Source: JBFFXF01 sp041569895
Lineage (GTDB): Bacteria; Planctomycetota; UBA8108; JACQVS01
NCBI GenBank assembly: GCA_041569895.1
Contig: JBFFXF010000037.1
Location: 1-36,016 of the forward strand
Length of the DNA stretch: 36,016 nt
Direction: 5' to 3'
The notes under the pieces are model-generated. The model saw nothing but the letters and a program-made list of their open reading frames with translations. It had not been told where the DNA came from and did not search any database. Below, piece after piece: positions 16,666 to 28,700 of the stretch. Made by a program: the position numbers and the translations under genes. Numbering within the stretch: the stretch's first letter is position 1; each line of letters starts with the position of its first letter.

Positions 16666-16704
16666 TAGCATCGACGGGTACGCGGCCACGGGGTCCATTC
16701 CGTT

Positions 16705-16737
16705 CCCGTACCCGTTCCCGTACCCGTTCCCGTTCCC
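16705..16737 (-). repeat. GTTCCC/GTACCC hexamer array, G-quadruplex motif on minus strand
   Basis: Six CCC runs each separated by exactly 3 nt on the plus strand, so GGGNAC units on the minus strand. It fills the 112-bp gap between the GH18-like gene and the moxR gene. No convincing promoter with both boxes was seen in this gap. Confidence 0.7.
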
Positions 16738-16777
16738 GTACCGGTTACCGAAACCCGGGAGGCGGGCACGGGACTGG

Positions 16778-17969
<1,192 letters not shown>

Positions 17970-17980
<11 letters not shown>

Positions 17981-18899
17981 GAGCCGCGCCACCGCCGCAG
18001 CCGACCGGTCGCCGCTCGTCGACCCGCACGAGATCTCGCAGCTCCACAGCCTGGAGCTCGTCGCGCGTGTCGTCGTCGATGGCTTCCTGCGCGGCGTCCA
18101 CCGGAGCCCGTACCGCGGCTCCTCGGTGGAGTTCGCCGAGAACCGGCCGTACGTACCCGGCGACGAGATCGCGCGCATCGACTGGCGCGCGTACGGCAAG
18201 ACCGATCGGCTCTACCTCCGCGAGTTCGAGGACGAGACCAACCTGCGCATGACCCTCCTCGTCGACGCATCGGCGTCGATGGGGTTCGCCAGCGCCGGCA
18301 CGTCGAAGCTCCGCTACGCCTGCTGCCTGGCGGCGGCGCTCGGACACCTCCTCTTCCGGCAGCTCGACGCCGTCGGCCTGATGGCCTTCCGCGAGGACCT
18401 GACGCGCCGGGTGCCGCCGCGGGCGAGCCGGGCGCACCTCGACGGCGTCCTCGGCGAGCTCGAGAAGCTGACGCCCGCAGGACGCACCGACCTCGGGCTG
18501 GTTCTTCGCAAGGCGGTGGAGGCGATCACCGGGCGCGGGCTCGTCGTGCTGTTCTCGGATCTGCTCGACGACCCGACGTCGATCCTTCGCGGCCTCGCCC
18601 GGCTCCGCACGGCGCGATCGGACGTCGTCGTCTTCCATCTGCTCGATCCGGCCGAGCGCGAGTTCCCCTACACCACCTGGACCGTCTTCCGCGACGCCGA
18701 GTCGCCCGGCGAGCGGCTCCGCGCCGACGCGCGCTGGCTCCGCCGGGCCTACCTCGACGGGCTCCACGACCACATCGAGCGGCTGCGGCGCGGTTGCCAC
18801 GCGTCGCACATCGACTACCAGCTGGTCGACACGAGCACGCCGTTCGACGTTGCGCTGTCCCGTTTCCTGACGGCGCGCCGGAAGCGTGGCGTCCGGTGA
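17970..18899 (+). CDS. DUF58 domain protein (VWA-like partner of MoxR)
   Basis: 309 residues. The hallmark DUF58 stretch YVPGDEIARIDWRAYGKTDRLYLREFEDE starts near residue 61 (shown in parts: YVPGDEIARIDW and LYLREFEDE). A VWA-like segment LLVDASASMGF follows near residue 97, with the DxSxS metal-site pattern. Genes of this family sit with moxR and BatA-type genes and are thought to act with the ATPase at the cell envelope. ATG 17970 is preferred because the conserved region begins soon after; the alternative ATG 17850 would add 40 residues read entirely from the tandem repeat. It overlaps moxR by 11 bp and is followed 10 nt later by the next start. Confidence 0.92.
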
Positions 18900-18909
18900 G
18901 GAGCCGGCG

Positions 18910-21117
18910 ATGCGCACGGTGACGCTCGACCTGTTCTTGTACAGTTTCGCGGAGCCGTCGGCGCTCTGGTTCGCCACGCTCGCCCTCGTGCCGCTGATCC
19001 TCTTCCTGCTGGAGCGGCGTCACGCACGCATCATCGACTGGCCGGCGATGCGTTTTTTCCTCCGCGACGTCCGCCGGCGCACCCGCTGGATGCGATTCAC
19101 CGAGCTGCTCCTGCTGGCGACCCGCATGCTCGTGATCGCGGGGATCGCTCTCGTCTTCGCCCGGCCCGCGGCCGAGCTGCAGCGACCGGCGACGGCCGCC
19201 CGCGGTGGCGGCGTCGCGGGCGTCGTCTTCCTGATCGACAACTCGTTCAGCATGGCGTGGCGGGAGGAGGGGCGCAGCCTGCTCGACCGGGCGCGCGCGG
19301 CGGCGATCGATGTGATCGACACGCTCGAGGCCGGCGACGAGGTCCACATCGTCACCCTCGCCGGCGAGGCCCGCGCCGTCGCACCCGCCGCCATTCGCGA
19401 TCCCGCAGCGGCGATCGCGACGCTCGAGGAGGTGCGGCTCGAGGGCGGTCGCGCGGACGTCATCGCGGGACTCGACCTCGCCGCGGAGCTGCTGGCCGAG
19501 ACCACGGCGGACACGACGCGCGTCATCATCCCGAGCGACCTCCAGCGCCACGCGTGGCAGCTGGCCGAGGACGCGCGCTGGCGGTTCGTGCTCGAGCGGC
19601 TCGCCGTCCAGCCGGCGCCGTCGATCGAGGTGCTGGCGCTGCGCCAGCCGGGAGCGACGCCCGCCAACGCGGCCGTGGTGTCGCTCGAAGTCTCGCGGCC
19701 GGTGGTCGGCACCGACAGGGCGGTCGACATCGCCGCCACCGTGAGCGCATCCGGAGGCGAGGCCGCCGTGGAGGTGACGCTGCTCGACGACGGTCGTGAG
19801 ATCGTGTCGCGCTCCATCGCGCCCGCGGCGGCACGCGACGCCGGGGTGCGCTTCTCGCACCGGTTCCTGTCGCCGGGCACGCACCGCGTCGAGCTCGCGG
19901 TCGACGGCGACGCGCTCGCCGAGGACGACGTGCGGCGACTGGTGATCGAGGTCGCCGAGCGCGTGCCGGTGCTCATCCTCGAGGGCGACGGCGCCGGCGG
20001 CGGGCCGGGCGAGATCGCCGACCTGGCGCTCGCGCCCCGGGCCGGAGAGGAGGTGACGCCGGACGTCCTTTTCGAGCCGCGAACGATCGCCGCCCGGGAC
20101 GCGTTCGGCTCCGGGGCGCTCGCCGCACTCGCGAGGGGCGAGAGCCTCGCCGGCGGGCCACACGTGGTCGTGCTCGCCGACGTGCCGCGACTCGACGAGC
20201 GCACGGTGACCGCGATCGAGAGCTTCGTCTCGCGCGGTGGCGGACTGCTCGTCCTCCTCGGCCCCCGCGTCGACGTCGACGCCTGGAACGAATTGTTTCA
20301 CCGCGGCGGTCGCGGCGCGCTGCCCGTGCTTCTCCGCGGCCGTGGCTCCGGAGTCGCGTCGCCACGAGAGTTCCGCGTCGGGCATCCGGCGCTGCGACCG
20401 CTCACCGCCGAGAACCGCGCCGAGCTCGAGTCGCTCGAGGCCGCGACGTGGGTGTCGTGCGAGGCGGCGCCGGACGCCACGGTGCTCGCCACGCTCCAGG
20501 GCGGCGCGCCCTTCATCGTCGAGAGTCGCCACGGCGCCGGACGTGTCGTGGTGATGGCCACCGCGCCCGCGCGCGACGACGACATCGCCCGCCGACCGAT
20601 CCTCGTGCCGCTCCTCCACGGACTGGTCGAACATCTCGCCGGCGGTGGCGGTCCGCGGCGGAACGTGCTCCTCGGCGAGGACATCATCGTGCAGCTCGCG
20701 GCGGCGGGGGAAGTCGGTGCGGAAGACCTCAACGTCGCGCTCGAGGCGCCCGATGGCTCGCTCGCTGCGCTCGAGGTCGCCGACGACGGGCGCGTCGTCG
20801 CGACCGCCCGCGTTCCGGGGTTTCACGTCGTCCACATACGGGCCGGCGATCGCGAGCGGTCGGTGACGTTCGCGGCGAACCTGCCGGCCGAGGAGTCGGC
20901 GCTCGACGCGCTCGTCGAGGAAGAGGTCGAGAAGATCCGCGGCGTGCTCGGCTTCACGGTGACGCACGATACGCGGTCGCTCGACGGGGACGCCGTCGAG
21001 ACCCGGCGCGAGCTCTGGCCGCGGTTTCTGGCGGCGGTCCTCGCGCTCGCGCTCGTCGAGACGTTCCTGCAGCGCCGGCTGATCGGCAGCGCGCTCGGAG
21101 GTTCCGATGCCCGCTGA
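18910..21117 (+). CDS. BatA-like membrane protein with VWA domain
   Basis: 735 residues. An N-terminal BatA-type (aerotolerance N-terminal) region has PLILFLLERRHARIIDWPAM and two TM helices (about 14-36 and 65-87). A VWA domain starts near 100 (FLIDNSFSMAW, metal-site DxSxS as DNSFS). Beta-rich repeats (about 250-350), a glutamine-amidotransferase-like fold (about 360-560, GGGLLVLLGPRV), and a final TM near 700-720 (FLAAVLALALVETFL) follow. Large proteins of this layout are typical of MoxR/DUF58 clusters in planctomycete-like genomes. The ATG at 18910 has GAGGAG 6 nt upstream. The next gene overlaps the stop by 11 bp. Confidence 0.88.
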   Translation: MRTVTLDLFLYSFAEPSALWFATLALVPLILFLLERRHARIIDWPAMRFFLRDVRRRTRWMRFTELLLLATRMLVIAGIALVFARPAAELQRPATAARGGGVAGVVFLIDNSFSMAWREEGRSLLDRARAAAIDVIDTLEAGDEVHIVTLAGEARAVAPAAIRDPAAAIATLEEVRLEGGRADVIAGLDLAAELLAETTADTTRVIIPSDLQRHAWQLAEDARWRFVLERLAVQPAPSIEVLALRQPGATPANAAVVSLEVSRPVVGTDRAVDIAATVSASGGEAAVEVTLLDDGREIVSRSIAPAAARDAGVRFSHRFLSPGTHRVELAVDGDALAEDDVRRLVIEVAERVPVLILEGDGAGGGPGEIADLALAPRAGEEVTPDVLFEPRTIAARDAFGSGALAALARGESLAGGPHVVVLADVPRLDERTVTAIESFVSRGGGLLVLLGPRVDVDAWNELFHRGGRGALPVLLRGRGSGVASPREFRVGHPALRPLTAENRAELESLEAATWVSCEAAPDATVLATLQGGAPFIVESRHGAGRVVVMATAPARDDDIARRPILVPLLHGLVEHLAGGGGPRRNVLLGEDIIVQLAAAGEVGAEDLNVALEAPDGSLAALEVADDGRVVATARVPGFHVVHIRAGDRERSVTFAANLPAEESALDALVEEEVEKIRGVLGFTVTHDTRSLDGDAVETRRELWPRFLAAVLALALVETFLQRRLIGSALGGSDAR

Positions 21118-23404
21118 GATCGCGCGCGGACTCCCCGTCGTGGCCGTGGTGGCGATCGCGCTCGCGGGCGGCGCCGCCGCGGTGTGGCTCGCCCGCCGCC
21201 AGCGTCTCCTCGCGCCGCGACCTGTGGCCCGGCTTCTCGCCGGACTGCGCGGCGCGCTCGTCGTGCTGCTGGCGCTGCTGCTCGCCGACGTCGCCATCGT
21301 GCGAACCCGGGAGCGCTCGGAGAGGCCCGATCTGCTCATCGCCATCGACGGCTCGCGCAGCATGACGCTCGAGGCGGCGTCCGGCATGCCGGGGAGCCGC
21401 ATCGACGCGGTCCGTGACGCGCTTCGCGGACCCACCGGTGACGGGGAAAGGCTGCTCGACGCGCTGCCACGGCGGTTCTCCATCGTGCCGATCTGGCTCG
21501 GGGATCGACTGCAGGAGCTCACCACCGGGGACGGCGGCGAGCTCGCGTTGCCCTCGCCGGACGCGGGACGAACCGACCTGGCGCGGCCGATCGTCGAGGC
21601 GGTGACGGCGCGACGCCATCAGCGACTGCGCGCCGTGGTCCTCTTCAGCGATGGCGGCCACAACGCCGACGGTCGGCCCGGAGAGGTGATCGGCGCGCTC
21701 GAGGCGCGCGGCGTGCCGCTCTTCACGGTCGGCGTCGGTCCGTCGAGGAGACCGCCGGACCTCCGCATTGCGCGGCTCGAGGGTCCCGACGGCGTCTACC
21801 GCGGCGACCGTGCGCGTCTCGCTCTCGCGCTCGAGTCCGTCGGGCTCCAGGCGCTCACCGGCTCGCTCGAGGTGCGCGACGGCGACGATCTCCTCGTCCA
21901 CCGCGCGATCGAGATCCCCTCGAGCGGCGACCGGGTCGTCGAGACGCCGGTCGAGCTCGAGGTGACGCTCGACCGCCCCGGTCGCCGCAAGCTGACCGTG
22001 AGCGTCGCGGGGACCGACGGCGATGCGATCCCCGCCAACAACACGCGCGACATCTGGATCGACGTGCTCGAGGAGAAGATCCGGGTGCTCCTGCTCGACG
22101 GCGGACCGCGCTGGGAGTTCCGCTACCTCCGCAGCGCGCTCGAGCGCGACACCAACGTCGAGGCCAGCGCGCTCCTGGTGACGCGCCCGCCGGACAGGCG
22201 ACTGCCGCCGGGATACCCCCGCCGCCGCGAGGACCTCTTCGCGTTCGACGTCGTCGTCCTGGGCGATGTCGAACGCGCCGTCTTCACCGAGACGGAGCTC
22301 GACGCCCTGCGCGACTTCGTCGTCACTCGAGGGGGCTCGATCGTCCTCGTCGCCGGAGACCTCGGCATGCCGACGACGTACGCGAACACGCCGCTCGAGG
22401 AGGTGATCCCGGTGGTGCTGCGGTCCCCGCCGCCGGCTCCGGGCACCGGCTCGGTGCGCGAGGGCTTCCGCCCGGCGCTGACCGCCGAGGGCGAGCGGTC
22501 GGCGATGCTGCGGCTCGACGCCGATCGGGAGCGCAACCGGACGCTCTGGTCGCTCCTGCCGGCGCTTCACTGGGCGTACCCGCACGACGGCGTGCGACCC
22601 GGCGCGCGAACTCTCGCCGTCCGAGCGGGCGCCACGGGGCGGGAGAGTCGAGACGCGCTGCTCGTCGCGCGGGAGCTCGGCGCGGGCAAGGTCCTCTTCT
22701 GCGGCACCGACGAGACCTGGGCGTGGCGTTTCCGCATCGGTGACGAGCTCTTCGAGCGCCACTGGAGCCGGGTGATCCGCTGGGCGGCGTCCGGACGTCT
22801 GCCGCCCGGTGACGGGCTGGTGCGCATCGGCACCGACCGTGCCCGCTACGAGGCGCCTGCCGGCGTGTCGGTCCGCGCCCTCGTGCTCGATGGGGAGGGC
22901 CGGCCGGTCGGCGGTCCGGACGCGCGTGTCGACGTGGAGATCACGGACGTCGGGACGGGTCGCGTTCGCCGGGTCCGGCTCGAGCCCATCGCCGAGAGCG
23001 GCGGGCTGTTCCGCGGCACCCTGACGACCGGCTCCGGCGATGGCGCGCTGTCTCCGGGCGAGTACCGGATCGCCGCCGCGTCACCATCGCTGCCCGGCTA
23101 CGCCGAACGCGCCGAACGGACGAGCGCGAGGTTCGTCGTCGACGAGCGGCCGTCGACAGAGCTCGACACGCCGGTCCGCGACGAGGCGTTCCTCGCCGGA
23201 CTCGCGGCCGGCGCCGCGCCGGGTGGCCGCTTCTTGCCGATCGAGCGCGCCGGCGAGCTCGTCGATCTCGTCGACGGCGAGCCGGTCCGCTTCGAGGAGC
23301 GCGTCGTCATCGACCAGTGGTCCTTCGCGTGGCCGCTCCTCTGTCTGCTCGCTCTGCTGCCGCTCGTCGAGTGGGCGCTCGGCAAGCGACACGGGCTGCC
23401 CTGA
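21107..23404 (+). CDS. VWA and GATase1-like membrane protein
   Basis: 765 residues. TM helices lie at about 5-24 and 40-62. A VWA-like domain starts near 70 (LLIAIDGSRSMTLEA, DxSxS as DGSRS). A beta-rich domain follows (about 220-320), then a GATase1-like fold from about 325 (LLLDGGPRWEFRYLRSAL ... FDVVVLGDV ... RGGSIVLVAGDLGMP), another beta-rich part, and a C-terminal TM (about 742-758). It closely parallels the preceding gene in layout, which suggests an old duplication. Start ATG 21107 has GGAGG 5 nt upstream and overlaps the previous stop by 11 bp. Likely function: envelope partner of the MoxR ATPase; mechanism unknown. Confidence 0.85.
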   Translation: MPAEIARGLPVVAVVAIALAGGAAAVWLARRQRLLAPRPVARLLAGLRGALVVLLALLLADVAIVRTRERSERPDLLIAIDGSRSMTLEAASGMPGSRIDAVRDALRGPTGDGERLLDALPRRFSIVPIWLGDRLQELTTGDGGELALPSPDAGRTDLARPIVEAVTARRHQRLRAVVLFSDGGHNADGRPGEVIGALEARGVPLFTVGVGPSRRPPDLRIARLEGPDGVYRGDRARLALALESVGLQALTGSLEVRDGDDLLVHRAIEIPSSGDRVVETPVELEVTLDRPGRRKLTVSVAGTDGDAIPANNTRDIWIDVLEEKIRVLLLDGGPRWEFRYLRSALERDTNVEASALLVTRPPDRRLPPGYPRRREDLFAFDVVVLGDVERAVFTETELDALRDFVVTRGGSIVLVAGDLGMPTTYANTPLEEVIPVVLRSPPPAPGTGSVREGFRPALTAEGERSAMLRLDADRERNRTLWSLLPALHWAYPHDGVRPGARTLAVRAGATGRESRDALLVARELGAGKVLFCGTDETWAWRFRIGDELFERHWSRVIRWAASGRLPPGDGLVRIGTDRARYEAPAGVSVRALVLDGEGRPVGGPDARVDVEITDVGTGRVRRVRLEPIAESGGLFRGTLTTGSGDGALSPGEYRIAAASPSLPGYAERAERTSARFVVDERPSTELDTPVRDEAFLAGLAAGAAPGGRFLPIERAGELVDLVDGEPVRFEERVVIDQWSFAWPLLCLLALLPLVEWALGKRHGLP

Positions 23405-23550
23405 GCAGCTCACTTCTTCGCCGGTCCCGGTCGATCCGGACTGTGCAAGGCCCACGAGACGTGGTACAACTTTCGGTCGGCCGCGCCGGCGGCGACCACA
23501 AACGGCTGCGTGGGGAGACGCGCCGCACCCTTTGACCGGGGACCCGTGCC

Positions 23551-25455
23551 ATGCCGGAGTGGAGCGTATCCAGGAGCGCGGAGCTCTACGGCATCCATTC
23601 GTGGGGAAACGGCTACGTCGACATCAACGACGCGGGACACGTCACGATTCGTCCCGAGAGCTCGAGCGACCGTACCATCGACCTCCACGAGCTCGTCCGC
23701 TCCGTCGAGCAGCGCGGCATCGATCTGCCGGTGCTCTTCCGCTTCGACGGCATCATCCGTGACCGCGTGCGCCGCATCAACGAGGCGTTCGGCGCCGCGA
23801 TCACCGAGGCCGGCTACCGGGGGCGGTACCGGCTCGCGTACCCCGTCAAGGTGAACCAGCAGCGGCACGTCGTCGACTGCGTCTACGAGGCCGGGCGCGA
23901 GTACGGCATCGGCCTCGAGGTCGGCAGCAAGCCCGAGATGCTCGCCGTCCTCGCGACGCATAACAACGTCGCAGGCGGCCTCCTCCTCTGCAACGGCTAC
24001 AAGGACGCGCGGTACATCGAGCTCGCCCTGCTGGCGCGGAAGCTCGGCATCCGTTCCGTCATCATCGTCGAGCAGATCTACGAGATTCAGACCATCCTGT
24101 CGGTGGCGGAGAAGCTCGGCATCGACGCGGAGATCGGCGTGCGCTTCAAGCCGTCGAGGAAGGGGAGCGGCCGCTGGGAGGCCTCCGGCGGCGAGGCCGC
24201 GAAGTTCGGGCTGTGTTCGTATCAGGTGCTCGAGGCGATCGACATCCTCCGCAACCGTGACCGTCTCGACTGGCTGAAGCTGCTCCACTTCCACATCGGC
24301 AGCCAGATCACGTCGATCGGATCGCTGAAGCGCGTCCTCAAGGAGTCGGCGCGCATGTACGCCGAGATCGCCAAGCTCTGCCCGTCGCTCTGCTTCTTCG
24401 ACGTCGGCGGCGGCCTCGGCGTCGACTACGACGGCTCGCGCACGAACTTCGAGTCATCGATGAACTACACGCTCGAGGAGTACGCCCGCGACGTCGTCTG
24501 GGAGACCCTCGAGGTGTGCGACGAGCAGGGAATCAAACACCCCGACATCATCAGCGAGTCCGGCCGCGCCACGGTCGCGCATCACGCCGTCCTGGTCACC
24601 GAGGTGATGGAGGTCGCGCCCGTGATCGAGCCGCGCCCGAGCCTCGAGAAGCCGCCGACCGACAACGAGACGCTCGAGGACCTTCACACGCTCTACGAGG
24701 AGCTGACGATCAAGAACTGTCACGAGACGTACAACGACGCCGTCAGCCTCAGGGAGGACATCCTCCAGGCGTTCAACCAGGGCGACCTGAACCTCGCGGA
24801 GCGCGCCTACGCCGATCGAGTGCTGCGACAGCTCTTCGCGAAGATCAACGCCGTGTCGAAGGAGCTGAAGTACGTCCCCGAGGACCTCGAGCGGCTCGAC
24901 CTCAATTTCCGCGACACGTACTTCTGCAACTTCTCGATCTTCCAGTCGCTCCCCGACTCCTGGGCGATCGATCACCTCTTCCCGATCCTGCCGATCCACC
25001 GCCTCGAGACCAAACCGACCCGCCGCGCCATCATCGCCGACCTGACCTGCGACAGCGACGGCACCATCGACCGCTTCATCGACCTGAAGTCGGTCCGCCG
25101 CTTTCTCATGCTCCACGAGACCAACGGCGGCGCGCCGTACCACCTCGGCATCTTCCTCGTCGGCGCCTACCAGGAGATCCTCGGTGACCTCCACAACCTC
25201 TTCGGCGACACGAACGCCGTGCACGTCGACTTCGACGAGAGGGGCAAGCCGGCGGTCCGCTCGCTCGTCGAGGGCGACACGGTCCGCGAGGTGCTCGGCT
25301 TCGTGCAGTTCGAGCCGCAGGAGCTGCTCGACCGCCTCCACACCTCGATCGAACGCGCCCTCGGCGAGGGCACCCTGACACGCGAGGAGGCGGTGATGCT
25401 CGAACGCCAGTTCAGGGAGGGTCTGGAGGGCTATACCTATCTGCTGGCGGAGTGA
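23551..25455 (+). CDS. speA: Biosynthetic arginine decarboxylase
   Basis: 634 residues, full length for SpeA. It begins with WSVSRSAELYGIHSWGNGYVD, the typical SpeA opening. The PLP lysine is K100 in YPVKVNQQRH; a phosphate-binding glycine stretch GGGLGVDYDGS starts near 287; the C-terminal active-site segment is LTCDSDGTID (about 498-507), with the catalytic-pair Cys. SpeA converts arginine to agmatine, the first step of one putrescine/spermidine route. No agmatinase or ureohydrolase is next to it in this window. The gene stands 146 nt after the VWA operon and is convergent with the second lamin-tail gene; the intervening sequence holds a weak TGTGCA-N17-TACAAC promoter candidate. Confidence 0.97.
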   Translation: MPEWSVSRSAELYGIHSWGNGYVDINDAGHVTIRPESSSDRTIDLHELVRSVEQRGIDLPVLFRFDGIIRDRVRRINEAFGAAITEAGYRGRYRLAYPVKVNQQRHVVDCVYEAGREYGIGLEVGSKPEMLAVLATHNNVAGGLLLCNGYKDARYIELALLARKLGIRSVIIVEQIYEIQTILSVAEKLGIDAEIGVRFKPSRKGSGRWEASGGEAAKFGLCSYQVLEAIDILRNRDRLDWLKLLHFHIGSQITSIGSLKRVLKESARMYAEIAKLCPSLCFFDVGGGLGVDYDGSRTNFESSMNYTLEEYARDVVWETLEVCDEQGIKHPDIISESGRATVAHHAVLVTEVMEVAPVIEPRPSLEKPPTDNETLEDLHTLYEELTIKNCHETYNDAVSLREDILQAFNQGDLNLAERAYADRVLRQLFAKINAVSKELKYVPEDLERLDLNFRDTYFCNFSIFQSLPDSWAIDHLFPILPIHRLETKPTRRAIIADLTCDSDGTIDRFIDLKSVRRFLMLHETNGGAPYHLGIFLVGAYQEILGDLHNLFGDTNAVHVDFDERGKPAVRSLVEGDTVREVLGFVQFEPQELLDRLHTSIERALGEGTLTREEAVMLERQFREGLEGYTYLLAE

Positions 25456-25787
25456 CCGTCATTCGCGAACGCTGCGAGCATGACGCAGAGCTCGGGAAGG
25501 ACGGTCCGCAGATGACGCAGATTCCGCAGAGTGGGAGGAGCGTTGGACTGGTAGGCTCTGTCTCGGACCTCGGTCTCTGGTCTCTGGTCTCTGGTCTCTG
25601 AATCGGAATCGGATCTCGGAGTCGGAATCGGTATCGGTCATCGGAGTCGGTATCGGTATCGGCCATCGGTATCGGAGTCGGTCATCGGACTCCGATACCA
25701 GAGCCCTCGAGGACGGGAACGGGCACGGGAACGGGAACGGGTACGGGTACAAGTACGGGTACGGCTACAACACCAAAACCGCCCCCT
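25456..25787. repeat. Intergenic repeat tract between convergent speA and lamin-tail gene
   Basis: 332 bases with no gene. Minus-strand ATCTGCG units (about 25500-25545), a run of TCTCTGG units (25575-25600), TCGGNN hexamers (25598-25697) and a GGGNAC array (25715-25759). The GGGNAC array carries eight GGG runs, mostly with 3-nt loops, and meets the G-quadruplex formula. The same modules appear in the two composite repeats, but here the ATCTGCG part and the CCGANN part are in opposite strand to the G array. Confidence 0.7.
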
Positions 25788-28700
25788 TCACCGTGTCCCG
25801 AGACACGAAACCTCATCCCCCGTCGGGTCCACCCCCGGCTCCGGGAACGGCTGCGCCGGTGGTTCCTGGCCGCGGAAGAGGAAGCCGAGCAGGACGACCG
25901 CGTCGGTGAGCTGGACGAGGCCGTCGTCGTTGACGTCCGCCGCGTCGAGGCATGGCGGCGTCACGCCGCCGCGGAAGAGGTAATCGAGAATGAAGATCGG
26001 GTCGGTGAGATTGATCGCCTGATCGCTGTTCGCGTCGCCGCGCACGAACATCAGCGGCAGCTCGCCCGGTGAGCCGCCGGGAACCGCCGAGCTGATCCAG
26101 TGCTCGGCCCGGTCGTTGTCCCGCGCGGGCCCGATGCCGGTGAGCTCGATCGAGAAGCCGTCGAGCACCTCGGGCCACGGATGCCCGTCGCTCCAGCGCA
26201 GCCGGTCGATGGTCGCGGGGTGGCCCGGACCTGCGTCGATCAGGCGCACCTCCTCGCCGTCGTTGTCGAGGCGTCCATCGTAGTCGCCGAAGATCTGCGC
26301 GCGCCCGGCGACGTCCGGGAAGGTGCTCTCGAAGTCGACACGCGACCTGACGACGACGATCACCTCGCCGTTCTCGACGATCGAGCCGCGGGGGAACTCG
26401 AACTCCACGCCGCCGGTGAGCCGCCAGCCGGAGATGTCGATGCGGCGGCCGCTCGTGTTCAGGAGCTCTATGTACTCGGCCTCTTCCTCACCGCGTCGCC
26501 CGGGGGCGTCGTAGAGCATCTCCGTGATCTTCATGCGATCGTGGTCGCTGACCGGCGGCCCCTCGAACGTCGTGATGTAATCGAGGATGTACTGGCGGTG
26601 GAAGCGGATCTGCCGCTTCATCACCTCGATTTGCACCTCCATCCGCTCCGAGTTCGCGTCGGGGTCGCGGCACCCCTCCGTCGGCTTGTAACGACCCCAG
26701 CGGAGAAGGTCCTCATCAGCCTCCTCGAGGAGAAGCTCCTGCAGCTCGTCGAGCTGCGCCTCGAGCGCCTCGCTCGTGTACTTCTCCGTCATGATGTCCC
26801 AGAGCCGGATGAGGTACGACCGCTGGTAGTGGCCGTTTCCGGCGCGCAGGAAGAAATCGATCAGGTAATTCATCATGAAGTTGCCGCGGATCGACGTGTG
26901 CAGCCACGGGTTGACGTCGCGGCGGATGAGCTCGTTCGTCGTCAGCGGCGCCGGACGCAGCACCTCGGTCGGGCTACGCATGCAGTCGTTGAGCGTGCCG
27001 ACGACGAGTCCCTGCTGCGCCGGGAGCAGGAAATCGAAGTAGGCGCCGAAGACGAGGTCCAGGTCCCACGTGATGAGCCCCCAGCGTCCATCGCCCGGGT
27101 TTCGATAGAGGAAGTGGTTCTTGGTCGCGCTGTCGAGGTTGTTGAGAGCGACCATGCCGGCCTGGAAGGTGATCATCAGCTCGTGGTCGACGTTGGAGCT
27201 CATGAAGTCGACGCTCGGCCCGCCCGCGCGCGTGCCGTCGGCGTGCAGCGACTCGATGAACTGCTCGATCTCGGAGAAGTCGCCGTCCTCGCGATTCTCC
27301 TGCTCCCACAGCTCGTCATAGCCGTCAACACCGTTTCGCGCGGCGAGGCCCACGCCGAGCCCTTCGGACTGCTCGGTGCGAAGCTGGATCGCCTTGAAGA
27401 GCCGCCCCTCGTCGTCGAGCCCGTTGCGATCGAGGAAGCTGCGGTCCGGGTGCTCGAGGCAGAGGAACAGACCGTGGTAGGCGCCGTTGACGTGCAGCCG
27501 CACGAACTCGGTGTGGCTGTAGGGAGCCCCGAGCTGCCGCATGAAGTCCCACGCGAGGTGCTCGCGGACCAGCGCCTTGTCGGTCCAGAGCGCCTGCAGG
27601 TTGAGCTTGTTCTGGCCCTGGAAGAAACGCCCGCGGTTGAAATTGAGCTTCAGGTTGCGCTTCTTGACGAAGCACGCGGTGTTGCCGCGGAAGCGGACGC
27701 CGATGTCCGGGTAGACCTCGCCGCGGAAGACGAACGCGCCGGAGCGGAAGAACTTGCAGCCATCGCCGGGCGTCCCGCGGTCGAAGTACTCGTTGATCGC
27801 CGTCGGGTCCGTCGGATCGAGTCCCGGCAGCAGCAGGTGGTAGACCGGCAGCGGCGAATCGGGCTGGTCGTCGCTGACGTGAAACGCCCACCAGTCGTCA
27901 TCCGAGGGAACCTCCGCGGATGCGCGGGGCGAGTAGCCGACGACTCCCGATTCCGATCGCGCCGCGAAGCGGTAGAAGACGGTCGACTGGTCGGGGAAGG
28001 CCGGCAGATCGCAGCCGTACGTGCCGTCGCCCGCGAGGCCGTCGCGGTGCAGGCCGTCGTCGAACATCGGCTGCGTCTCCTCTATGTCGCCCCAGCGGTA
28101 GGTCAGCGTGACGTCGCCGATGGAAGACGCGTCGCGCTCGCCGCCACCCGCCGCCCGCGCGTGGACGGACAGCCAGACGCGCTCGCCGGAGCGGGGCGCC
28201 GCCGGGAAACGTCCGCGGTGCGCGAAGAACGGCGGCACCTCGTCCCGGACGCGCGTCCCAGCCGAGCCGGGACTCAGCAGCCGGCTGGCGACGTCGGCCT
28301 GGACGCCGCCGAGCAGGCCCGCGTCGAGCTTGTCGCTGCCGGAGACGCGCATGAAGTCGAGGGCGAAGCGGTACGTGAGCGTGTCCTTGAACCGGCCGAG
28401 ACGCAGCGAGACGCTCTCGATGACCGCGCACCGGAAGCTCGCGCACTCGCCGATCGACACCAGGCGGAGACCACGCGAGCCGCCGACGCCGATGCCGGCC
28501 TCGATCGTCGATCCCGCGGAGTTCCCCAGGAAACTCCACGCCGCGTCATCCTCCGGGGACTCGAAGTCGATCAGGAGGTCGACGCTGTCGTCCTCGACCG
28601 ACCGAATGCGGATGTTGTCGACGACGAACTCGCCGCGGCCGTCGAGACCGACGACGATGCGCTGGAAGGTGATCGGACCGGGCGGGCCGATCGTCTCGAC

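Noticed and set aside
18526..21525. Minus-strand frame of about 1000 codons opposite the DUF58/VWA genes
   Set aside because: Arg/Glu/Ser-rich low-complexity translation without domain; the plus strand has clear DUF58 and VWA motifs with ribosome sites.
23442..23470. Promoter for speA (TGTGCA-N17-TACAAC)
   Set aside because: The -35 box matches the consensus poorly; kept only as a remark in the speA entry.
25500..25770. CRISPR array suspected from regular short repeats
   Set aside because: Units are six to eight bases with no unique spacers, and no cas genes occur in the window.
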